64,000 bases of DNA, from contig NC_084482.1 of NCBI RefSeq assembly GCF_030035675.1, positions 219,565,943-219,629,942 on the forward strand, read 5' to 3'. Below, one piece after another: positions 11,178 to 22,698 of this stretch. The stretch comes from Rhineura floridana. Taxonomy: Eukaryota; Chordata; Lepidosauria; Squamata; Rhineuridae. The position numbers were made by a program, and so were the translations under genes. Position 1 is the first letter of the stretch; each line of letters opens with the position of its first letter. The notes beneath the pieces are model-generated. The model made no database searches. It saw only the letters and a list, made by a program, of their open reading frames with translations, and was not told the origin of the DNA.

Positions 11178-11682
11178 TCTGGCATGGATGCAATCTTGAA
11201 TACTGCATCCAGTTCTGGTCTCTGCACTTCAAGAAGGAACAGGTTCAGAGAAGGGCAACAAAGATGATCAGGGGACTGGAAACAAAGCCCTATGAGGAGA
11301 GACTGAAAGAACTGGGCATGTTTAGCCTTGAGAAGACTGAGGGGAGATATGATAGCACTCTTCAAGTACATGAAAGGTTGTCACACAGAGGAGGGCCGGG
11401 ATCTCTTCTCAATCGTCCCAGAGTGCAGGACACGGAATAATGGGCTTAATTTGCAGGAAGCCAGATTTCAGCTGAACATCAGGACAAACTTCCCAACTGT
11501 TAGAGCAGTATGATAATGGAACCAATTACCTAGGGAGGTGCTGGACTCTTCAACACTGGACGCCTTCAAGAGGCAGCTGGACAACCATCTGCTGGGGATG
11601 CTTTAAGCTGGATTCCTGCATTGAGCAGGGGGTTGGGCTCAATGGCCTTATAGGCCCCTTCCAGCTCTAAGATTCTATGATT
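11178..11682 (+). mobile_element. CR1 LINE 3' fragment
   Basis: Encodes [20 protein letters not shown] then [17 protein letters not shown], with a short deletion between; ends TTATAGGCCCCTTCCAGCTC and ATTCTATGATTCTGAG. Confidence 0.88.
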
Positions 11683-12446
11683 CTGAGAGTGAGAATAGCA
11701 AGGCACATTTCGAGGACTTTGTTTTAACAGGCTTATTGCAGGTCAAAGTAATTTCTGCAGCACCAAAGAACAGCCCCTATGTATGAAGCAGAGGAGGAGG
11801 TGGGACCAACAAAAGTAAATAGAAAAATGACGTTCTTGAAATGAATGTGAGGCTGTTTATAATGAGCCCCAGCTGGACAACAGAGGTGATGTTTGGCGTG
11901 GTGGGAGATCATTCCTGAAATGAAACGACTTCAAAAGGCAAACTGCACCAGCATGCTGAAGGGGAAACACTAAAGGGCACATTTTCCCTTTGAGGGCATA
12001 CCCTTCAGGGGTCTCCACAAGGATGCTACAATTTTGGATCTTGTTTATGGTCCCAGCCTGTATCATGCTATGTTGCTTGGTGGGAGAGTGTGGAAGGGAA
12101 GGAAACTGCCCATTGTGTGGGGTGAGAGCTTACAATAATGGACGCTACAAGGCCCATCTGGGTGAAAGGCATGGTGTGAATGTCTGAACTACAGTTGGTT
12201 ACAGATGGGGTGGGGTCCCTGGATGTTGGAAGGCCGGGTCTCTTATCCAAACTATTGGATACAAGTCCAAACATGGCAATGTTGTGTGTGCTAATGTTCT
12301 AGTTTTGTGTTGGAATTATTCTTTATTAAAATTAATTAGCTTATTTTTGATTGCTTTATACAGTCTTAAATGTATTGGTTTTTTTGAATTTATTAATAAA
12401 ATGATTATACCTAATAATTTTTAGTATCTTTTTTATTATTCTGCTA

Positions 12447-12452
12447 TTTATT
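12447..12452 (-). promoter_or_regulatory. Candidate polyadenylation signal, gene A
   Basis: AATAAA on the minus strand, 283 bp past the stop, in a context (GAAGAATAAATA) also present after gene B. Another AATAAA lies at 12322-12327. Confidence 0.4.
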
Positions 12453-12734
12453 CTTCATTTGTTATGTTGTGATCCACTTTGGGCATAATTTTGTGGAAAG
12501 GAAAGCATTAGCACCATAAAGACCAGCGTGGTTGATCGAGTATCTAATGGGAATCAAGCTGTAATAGAGTAATACATGTAAAAACATTAAGGCCAAGGGG
12601 ATGTGGCTATTGCAGAGATTATGCAGTCATTTTCATATCAAAGGAGCTACATTCCTAAGACAAGTATGTGGGTATCATTACTGCTGTGCTACACAATAAT
12701 TGTAAAAAATGAATATTTTTATCAAATGTCATAT

Positions 12735-13633
12735 TTACTTTTTTGTTGTCAGGTGCTCCTTTGTATTCAGATCAGGCCTGAATATAATAATGTGGCATTT
12801 TGGGATGAAAATGCAGCCCAGAAGCCCAGCACTGGAAGTCAAGATAGAGAAGACCTGCACAGCTACCATGTATTTCCCCTTCGTGCTCAGGTAGGTAGGC
12901 ACAAAGGAGACCCAAACACTGCAGAAGACCAGCATGCTGAAGGTGATCAGCTTGGCTTCATTGAAGGGCCCAGGCAGCTTCCTGGCAAGGAAAGCCACCG
13001 TAAAGCAGATGGCAGCCAGGAAGCCCATGAAGCCAAGGGCAGCATAAAACATGGCAACGGACCCTTCATTGCATTGCAGGATGATCTCTTCAGGTTGGGA
13101 GTGCATATCAGAATCTGGAAATGGGGGAGAGATCCCCAACCAGATGGTGCAGATGACAACCTGGACACTGGAGCAGGAAATGACAATAGAGTTAGCCAGA
13201 TTCTTCCCCAGCCATCTCCTCACCCTGTTCCCTGGCTTTGTGGCCAGGAAGGCCAGCACCACAGTGATGGTTTTTGCCAACACAGAAGAGACAGCAACGG
13301 AGAAGATGATGCTGAAGGCCGTTTGTCGGAGAAGGCACGTTGCTTCCCTTGGCCGGCCGATGAGCAGGAAGGAGGACAAAAAGGAGAGCAGGAGGGAGAT
13401 GAGGAGGGTGAAGGAGAGGTCTCGGTTGTTGGCTTTGACTATTGGAGTTTCCATGTATTTAATGAAGATTCTTAAAACAATGCCTGTGGTTAAGGAGAAG
13501 AAGAGAGCCAAGGAAACCAGGAGGATCCCCAAAGAGTCTTCATAGTGCAAGAAGGTGGTAATCTTGGGGATACATTGATCTCTGTCCTTGTTGGGATGCT
13601 GATCTTCTGGACATTTGGTGCAATGCTTTGCAT
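12735..13633 (-). CDS. VMN2R: V2R gene A exon 6 (seven-transmembrane domain)
   Basis: 899 bp. Begins by completing Asp ([17 protein letters not shown]), then seven hydrophobic segments, and ends KEHLTTKK-stop (TAA at 12735-12737). Acceptor TTTCCAG. Very similar to gene B exon 6, which suggests recent duplication or conversion of this exon. Confidence 0.95.
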
Positions 13634-16600
13634 CTGGAAAGAACAAGAGTAATATCTAACGTACATCCATCTGTATGAGTTTTTACTTACATAAAGAAAT
13701 ACCAAAATGGCTGACACATATATATATATTAAAAAACTAACTATATCCAATATAAATCAATACAATTAGTAAAATCATCACATATGACCAAGGTGATCAA
13801 GAATTGGTATTACTAATATTACAGTTTAGGGAAAACCTGGGGAATAGGAATGTCTTCAGTTATTGGTGAAAACACCCCATAGTTCATGATCACATGATTT
13901 ATTTATTTATTTATTTATTTATTGGATTTCTTAGTCGCCCATCTGGCTGGCTAACCAGTCACTCTGGGAGACGTACAAAATTTGAATGGTGTATGCCTGC
14001 AGTGCAGACATATCCTAAGTCTTCAGCAATACGAACACTAGCATTAAACATTTCAATTGACAGATAGTATGAAGGGCTGGATTAATATATTATTCACCGT
14101 GTTTTACTAACATCATCATGCTTTACTAAAATTGGGGCTCAAGCGTATTTATGAAAAAAAGTAGTGCCTTTTCCCTTCACCAGCAGCAGGGCTATTCCAC
14201 ATCTCAGTAGGAAAACTCCCAAGCACGCAAGCAAGCAGCAGCTGTCTTAGTGGCAGCAGCATTGCTAACTGGAACATATTTTATTTAGGCACAGATATTT
14301 TCTTTATACCAGTTTTTCTACATAAACCCTTGCGTTCACCTGGGCAAAGGTTTACCTGTAATTAAAATAAAGCTTCAAACCATAAATCTCACACATACCA
14401 TTACAGATTACATTTAAGGTCCCGTTTCATTTGACCAAAAAAAATTTTTTTTTAAAGATTTGCAAGGGGTTGCTTAAAAATGAGGCCTCAGCTGCTCTTT
14501 GCTTTTTAAAGTGCAAAAACTAATCCTGACAGTTGTGCTTCTTAAAACACCAAAGAACTGTTTGATGATCTGAACAGGGAGAGTATTCCACATGATGGGC
14601 AGCACAATGGAAATTGTCCTCTGTTGTACAACGTCAAGCAACTAGAAGCAATTGTTCGTCCCTTTTTTTTTTTTTAAGTGTTTTTGCTTAGTTTTTTGGC
14701 AATAGATGTGTCGGTCTAATCAATATGCTTGGTATGGCTTAATTTTGAAATGAGACATATAGGGCCATTGTTGTCTAAAAATCATACTTGGGCCTTCTTA
14801 CAAGAAAGTTCTTCCCCTGTCCTTAGATGCCCAGAGAAACATTGATTTTTTTTTAAAAAAAGAAGTCAGCAGCACTCCGCACATCGAATGGTGCCGTTTC
14901 CTAAATAACTGCTGTACCAGTCCTTTTATGATGGAAACAGCAAGATCAAAAATTCCAGCCCTGTAATGTCAAAATGTTACCTGCTGCCATTGCTTATTGG
15001 GACTAAGTTATATGAAACATTTGTTCCTGAAAATATAATCACATTGATGGAGGTCATGATGCCTCTTGAAGCTTGATTAACACTTTTTTGCATTAGTGGT
15101 TTCAATTTTTCAGTTTAGAGGACTTTCTCCCACTCTATGTAGGCTTCAAAATGTCATGGAATGTGACTAAGCAAGAACGCACGCGTGCACACGGAAAATG
15201 CACAGGTTGTTGAAGTGGGGTGCATTTTACATGTTAATCATATTCACACATCACTGGCAATGCTAAATTTCCTTCTTAAAAAGCTCCGGATATCTGAGTG
15301 AACCTTTGCCCTCTGCCCTAAAAATGTTCCTTTCTGCTGGAGTCACCCACCTTCCTGAGTGGAGATGGTCCCTTCTGCGCAGAGAATGCAGTCATAGCAG
15401 CAAAGTGGCTTTCCTTCCTGAAGCACCGTAACGAATCCAGGCTGGCAGCTTTCCACACATCTGGAAGAAGGCAAAGTCTAAGTATAAAGATAAGAAATGT
15501 GTTAGAACTAGTTGGTCTATGGAAATGAGGCACAGGGTATGGAATGGGACCTCTAGCCATGGGTTCAACTTGAAGCTTGCAACTAAGCTTAAGTCTGTGA
15601 AACTGAAACAACTGCATGTTAGCTTGAAGTCCAGGTGATGTCTGAAACCAGAGCTTGGAAGATTACTTTTAAAAAGTAATAAATTACAGTTACAGTTACA
15701 TGGCCCCAAAAAGTAGTAATTACAGTTACAATTACAACCGCTGTAAAAGTAATTGATTACTTTACTTTTTCTCAAAAGTAATCAGTACAGTTACATTTCA
15801 GTTACTTTAAAAAAAAAAAAACGCCTACAAGGTGCTGGCCTTGGCTGCTGCACATCTAAGTAGCCTAAAACAACATTAAAAATAAACACACACATACAGA
15901 CGTAGTAGAATAATTATTTTTATCCATGATAGCAATGGTGGTCTCTCCACTGGTGAGGGAGGTGGGGAGGGAGGCAGAGGCCACCACTCAAATCTTTGCA
16001 CGTCAAACCAAGTGCCGCCACCCCCACCCCCACTGAGCCAGCAAGCGTAATCTCTCTCACTTAACCACCTCCCAGACCCTGCCCTACCATCAGCTAAGGG
16101 ACATTCACTCAAGCAAACATTTTCCCCTGAGATGCAAAAAAGTTAAAATACTGCAAATGCAGCACAGTAGCCAGAGAGGGTGGTGGAGGCCACGTTGTGT
16201 GCCAAGTGCAAACACAGTATACTCTGTCTCTGTCTCACTCTCACTCACTCACTCTCACTCTCTCTCACTCTCTCTCTCTCTCACTCACTCAAGTACGTTG
16301 TCATCTTTCACCTCCACAGTTCTTTATCTCCATTCTGCTGCTGCCCCCTTCTCCTCCTTTATCCGTGTTTTTGCTCTCCGGCTCCTTTTCCCCTCCACTC
16401 CATTTTTTAAAACAATTGTTTTCTCTATTCCACTCTGTCTCACCGCCCACCTCCTCCCTTGTCGCCTCCTACCCACCCACAGACTATGATGATAATGAAA
16501 GTTAAAGAGGAAAGCATAAAAGCAGGACTACAGCTGAATGTCAAGAAGACTAAAATAATGACAACAGAAGATTTATGTAACTTTAAAGTTGACCATGAGG

Positions 16601-19600
16601 ACATTGAACTTGTCAAGGATTATCAATACCTCGGCACAATCATTAACCAAAATGGAGACAATAGCCAAGAAATCCGAAGAAGGCTAGGACTGGGGAGGGC
16701 AGCTGTGAGAGAACTAGAAAAGGTCCTCAAATGGTATCACTGAACACTAAAGGCAGGATCATTCAGACCATGGTATTCTCGATCTTTATGTATGGATGTG
16801 AAAGTTGGACAGTGAAAAAAATGGATAAGAGAAAAATCAACTCCTTTGAAATGTGGTGTTGGAGGAGAGCTTTGCGGATACCATGGACTGCGAAAAAGAC
16901 AAATAATTGGGTGTTAGAACAAATTAAACCAGAACAGTAGAAGCTAAAATGATGAAACTGAGGTTATCATACTTTGGACACATAATGAGAAGACCTGATT
17001 CACTAGAAAAGACAATAATGCTACCCTTCTGAGTAGAAAAAGAGGAAGGCCAAACAAGAGATGGATTGATTCCATAAAGGAAGCCACAGACCTGAACTTA
17101 CAAGATCTGAACAGGGTGGTTCATGACAGATGCTCTTGGAGGTCCACACTAAATAGCATGGAGGCAATAGAGGTTAAAAAAATCAACTAAAATTTAAGAG
17201 GCTTGACAAAATCCTGCACCAAAATAAGCATTGGGCTAGGAAAGATTGTATTCCATCTCAAAAGGTTATTCTCCAAAGGAAATTGGAGTTTTAGGAATAG
17301 ACATTACTAAACAACTTGGGGGGAGGGGAAGGCATTCTCCTGAAGGTGTGTGGATGTATATAATTTGGGATGGCCCAAAGCATATTCCTCATTTTCTCCA
17401 TATTTTGGCCGCTAGTACCATAGATATGGAAACTTCACAATGTCTTGCACCTAAGAAAACCACTGAGCCAGACATGATTTAATGCCATTTCATAGAGGGG
17501 AGTCTCCTGCATGTGCGATTTTGGAATGGCCCAAGCATACTGTGGGTGCTGGAGGCGCTCTGGCTCTGATGTAAGGAGCTGTGTACAGTATGTATGCATA
17601 TAGAGCAAATGTGTGAGTTTTGACTGGTGAAAATTATTGTGGGTTTCAAAGGGGAAAGTCCTCCACTCAAGGGGGGTTACTATATGGAGTAGACCACAGC
17701 TTATCTGGGGATTGAATGAGTTCACTGCATACGTTTCTGGTGCAAGGAACTGATAGCTGACAGGATGAATTGCTGGAGATTTTAAAAAAGAGATACATGA
17801 AATATCCACAATAACTGATTGTCACTTTATTCCACATCAAAAAGCTTCATAGCAAGAGTCTCCAACCCTTATGGGCCCAGAGGTAGGGTTGCCATATTGC
17901 CCGGATAGCCGGGTTTTGCCCGGATTCTATGCATGCCACCCAGCGCCCGGCTAGCCCCTTACGTGGCCCAGATTCCCAGCTTTAATTTTTAAAAAAATTA
18001 AGTTTCTAGGTGGTCCGGTTCTCGAGATATACATAAAAACGTCAGCCGCCCCCCCGACTGTTAAATCTTTCTTTAAACAGTACTGTACCATATTATAGCA
18101 CTTCGTAGCTTTAACCCCACCCGTTCAGGATTGCAGCCAATCAGTGAAGCCAGGGTTCTGTTTCACTTTGACTGACCTGAGGCAATGTCTAGATTAGAAA
18201 ACCTAACTGCTGCAATGCCTTTGCATAGGGACTGATAGGCAGACGTGCCGGCAGGGTAGTAGCTGAGAGGTGTGTGTGCACACACGGCTCCTTCCCTTTG
18301 GCGGCAAAGCAGCCTCATTTTTTCTCCAGGCCTGGAAAAAAGCACGACCATTGCATGAGGGCAGCAGGCAGAGGCTGCTGAATTACACAGAGGAGGAGGG
18401 TGAGTCTGCCCTAGCCTAGGTGGACATTGGGCTGGCTCACTCCTGGCAGTGGCTATTTGTTTAACATTAAGTGTCAGCCAAATACTTTTAAAATCAACCA
18501 GTGATATTCCTGGTTTGCTTTTTGTTATTGCTGTTGTTGTTGATGATGATTTTATTACACATTTAAAGTCTGTTCACCTCCCCCCCCTTTATTTGTATTT
18601 ATTTTATATTTCCCCAATATCTTCCCCTGGCTGTTTTTATGTACTTTAAATATTTTAGTAATTTTAGTAATAAGAGCAAGAATTTATAATTATTATTTTA
18701 ATTAAAACAAGATGCTTATCAGTACTTTGATGAGGACCCGATATTTATTTTCTTTCTGAGGCCAGGACTGGGTCTTTCATGATGCTTGGGGTGGAGGGGG
18801 GGGCAGGGAGTAGGAGCGTAGTTGGAAAGACAGACATCCTGGCACTGGTAATCAAATTAGCAAGGTATGTGTGGGGTTGTTGCATACTTCCAGGCCCAAT
18901 TTCATTTTGAGTATGGAGGTGGAACCTGTGTAGATGTAGTTGATCAAAGGGAGAAGAAATTTTGAGGTAAGCAAAGCTCTGCTTTTATAAAACCTAAGAA
19001 ACATACAGTACTTTGAATGTCTGAGTGCCTGCACCAGTGGAATACTGGAGGAACTTGTAAAACTTGCTGCAACAGTATTTAGAACTGAGCGTGTGGTGTG
19101 AAAGACTCATTTTCCTAACATTTTGGCTTTTTTTTTCTCCACCCACCACATCTTTGAAATATATCGTATATGGTAAACCATACTGCTGCCCTGACTTACT
19201 TTATGTTTGTTGCTATTTTGTGTTTTTATTATGTTTTTATATTGATTGTGTATTTTTATTGTTTTTATTATATTTGTAAGCTGTGCTGAGCTCTATTTTT
19301 AACAGCAGAAGGGCAGGATATAAATCCTCTTAATCAATCAATAAATACTCCATAGTGTTGGAAACTAGAGTCTAGGCATTTAAGGCTGAAAATGTTGCTT
19401 TTAAAAAAAAGATTTCTCACATCTTTCCCCAGTTTTTGGTGGTAATTCCTAGGCACAAAAACAAAACAACTGGACAATCCAAATATTAATATGCAAATAA
19501 TATGCATAATATGCAAATAATTTGCCTAATATGCAAATAATTTACATAATTAGCAAATTAGCCTGCCCGGATTTGTGGAACTGGAATATGGCAACCCTAC

Positions 19601-22600
19601 CCAGAGGCACATTTAGAGAAACTGCATTAGACACCATACAATGCCACTTTCCCAGAAGAAAATCAGTAACAGGCAAAGCAACTACATGCACTCCAAAACA
19701 AAACGGAGATTATAGCCAATCCTCCCCCAAAAGCTCATTTTTTAAAGGTATATGCAGGCCTTGGCAGGCACTTGAGGGGGAGCTGAGGGTGCTACCAGAT
19801 TAGGGACTGCAGCTTTGAAAAGTATCAGCTGGTGGATGGCTGGAGCTGATCACCAGTGGTCAGAGGCGGAGAATGCCTTTTTTAAAACTGTGCAGATGCC
19901 ATACTTTGTGCAAGCAGCAGCTTGGTAAGTGCACAGGACCAGAAAGAACTGTGCAAGCGGGGGCGGGGGGCTGCAGGATGAGTGGGAGATGGCAGCATAA
20001 ATGGGCTGGAAAGGGTAACACACACGCATCGTCACCTCCATTCTGCTACTGCTGCCTTCTACTCCTTTATACTTGCTGGTCTGGCTCTCGACTTCCTCCC
20101 TCGTGCCTCCTAACACAGAGCACGAGGGAAGGAACAGACGCTGCGCAGAAGCCCAGCTTGAGGCACATGTCTTTTGTGCACCAGTCAGAGGATCATAGAA
20201 TCATAGAAAAGTAGAGTTGGAAGGGACCTATAAGGCCATCCAGTCCAACCCCCTGCCCAATGCAGGAATCCAAATCAAATCAGTCTGCTCTGTGATGCCT
20301 CATTCATCCATGCAAGTCATCGCTAGACCTGGGCATGCAAATCCAGTAAGGTAGTGGCAAATTCAGAAGTGCAGGGTCCCTTGATGATAGTCGCAGCCAC
20401 ACGCCCTCCCCCAATTTTTCTTTTGCTGCTGGGTTGAGAATGTGATCCTTGCTAATGCCTTCTCCCACAACAACGAACATCCCTGGGAGCCAATCAGCAT
20501 GACAGGGGTGAGTGTTAGCCACTGAAGAGAGTCCTCTCAGTAGCTCACTCACCTCCTTTCACTCTGATTGGTTCCAATCAGCAGCAAAGGTCAAGGAAGC
20601 ATGTTAGAAGGTTCTTCTCAGTGGCTAAGACATTCCCATTTCATGTTGATTGGCTCACAGGATGCTGGAGACATAGGGACCCTGCTGGGACCATGCTCCC
20701 AAAAAAGCAAAGGGTCTAAGACCCCTCAAGACCCCGGAGAACTACACCCCTGAGCATGCAACAAAGAGGTTATGGCATTTTAAGCTGTAATCAAACCACG
20801 TTAAGTGATCTTGAACATGCAACACACACACACCCAGAAATACCCCAGAGTGCACAGGTAATTAGAAAATAAGAGTTCTTGTATGCTGTCTGGCCAAGAT
20901 TCTCAAAAAGTGGGGCTAGCCTGGAAAATATTGCACACAAAGCTGCTCACCTAATATTTTAGAGTTTTGGACACAACAGATCAACTTTTGTTTCATTCTG
21001 TTCCCTAGTACAGTAGGGAAATTTAACTCATTCTTCCAGCATCCAAAGTACTAAATATATTGCAATTCCACTGCAAAACAAAAGTTTTTTTTTAGGGGGG
21101 AGGGTTTAATGGGAATTGAAGATTTCAGCAGCAACTCTCCAAAAATTAAATTTCCATTATGCACGCACTTGCACAGAGCATGCAATCCTACACACACTTA
21201 CCAGGGAGTAAGCGCCATTCAACCCAGTGGGACATACTGTTGAGAACGGCACTGTTAAGCCTCCAAGTTACTTTCCTGAAAGCCCTTTTGGGCTGTTAAA
21301 TACCTCAAGGAGATGGTGGGTAAATGGAAGAAGCCAGGTGCTCCAGCCCCAGCTCCTTCATTCCTCAAGGCAATGAGGGTCTGCCCCAGTCCTCAACTCA
21401 GCCCAGGGAAGGAGGAGCACCACCTCCACCACCTGGGCGATTCCCTTTGTTAAGTGGCCCATCGCAGGAGCCGAGATGGCTTTGAAGGAGCCCTGCTCGG
21501 AAGGGACGCGCCGGAGAAACTTCATTCCCCGCCGCCCCGCCTTGCAAGAAGAGGCAGGAGAAAGAGGAAGCACTCTTCCCGGCGGAGGCTCAAACTTGGC
21601 AGCCCCAAGGAGCTCAGCGAGGGTGACACACACCTGGATGCGGAGCCCCTGGCCGCCTCACCTGGCACAGCCCACGTCCCCGGCCGGGAAGCACAGCGGG
21701 GCGAGGCTGGCGTCTGGCTGGAGACTCACCAGCTGTCTCCTCCTCCTGCTGCTGCTGCAAACCAGCTGGGATGGCTTTTGCTCCGCGTGCGCCTCGCTTC
21801 TGCGCCTGCCACCGCTTTCTCGCACGCCTCTGCCGAGCCAAGCCGCCCAGACTTCCCCTGCTCCCCCCTCGGTAACGTCAAAGGTAACGCGGGAAGCGTT
21901 ACCTTTCCTGCTAAAAAGTAGGGAAATTGCTAGTCATTCTATTACTAGCAAATTGTAATAAAGTTACCCTCTCGTTACGCAAAAAAGGAGTGAATTACAA
22001 GTAACTCATTAAAAATAACGAGTTATTTCCAAGCTCCGCCTGAAACATAGCATGTTATATGGTAATACAGGACTTTATTGACACCTATAATGAATCAAGT
22101 TCTTATAATCAATATCCTGGGCCTTTTCTGTTATGGCACACCACATTTGTCCTTGTAAAATATCATGGAATTCTAATGAATACATACTTTTGCAGGAACC
22201 CTCCACTATAGAAATGCCTTTCATACATAGGTGAGTAGCAGAGCTGACGAAAGACCTCTGTCTGAAGTCTGAAAGAACTGCTGAATATTGGAGTTGATAG
22301 ACATTTGACATAGAGCAGACTGGGAAATAACAATGAAATGAAAGACCTGATTTCTCCCACCTGGCTGGGCCATTTGGGCCAGAAAATGGCATCTTGATAG
22401 ATGGTGAACTTTAGATCTGGGGATCCATGTCTGTATAAACTCCCAAACTTCACTCTATGGACCGAGTAATTGGGAAACAGCACCCAGTTCACAATGTCCA
22501 AGTCTGCTGCCAGCTCCCCATTCTCATCCAAATACACTCCATCCACGGAAGAATTGTAAAACTGGGAGTTTCCCATAAAAGATTGGAGCTAAAATGACAG

Positions 22601-22654
22601 AGAAAAGACCAGTATTTAGAATAGGGGAAGCCAAACTGAATATCCAATAATGCC

Positions 22655-22698
<44 letters not shown>

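Larger units (their letters stand above)
9715..12560 (-). repeat. 3' flank of gene A, homologous to 43610-44870, split by CR1 insertions
   Basis: 9715-9880 and 11690-12560 match the continuous block 43610-44870 beyond gene B (for example GCAAGGCACATTTC, TTTTAACAGGCTTAT, CTCCACAAGG.TGCTAC). The 1.8 kb between the two halves (CR1 copies, a SINE and about 400 bp of unknown sequence) is absent from the gene B copy, so it arrived later or was lost from B. Confidence 0.75.
15649..22038. mobile_element. 6.4-kb hAT-like DNA transposon in gene A intron 4
   Basis: The left end CAGAGCTTGGAAGATTAC and the inverted right end CGGAGCTTGGAAATAACTCG form imperfect terminal inverted repeats. Flanks TCTGAAAC (15641-15648) and CCTGAAAC (22039-22046) are an 8-bp target duplication with one mismatch, as expected for hAT. 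No transposase frame was recognised, so it is non-autonomous or gutted. Nested inside are a BovB-like LINE, two smaller hAT elements and a CR1 end. Its termini match the 116-bp palindromic MITEs. Confidence 0.75.

Noticed and set aside
12603-13475. 290-codon open frame on the plus strand across gene A exon 6
   Set aside because: It is the antisense shadow of the 7TM exon; a similar shadow appears opposite gene B exon 6 (44967-45470). No family similarity of its own.
21454-21958. Overlapping 155-160 codon frames in the CpG-rich patch
   Set aside because: GC-rich DNA has few stops; no recognised domain and two frames are equally open.
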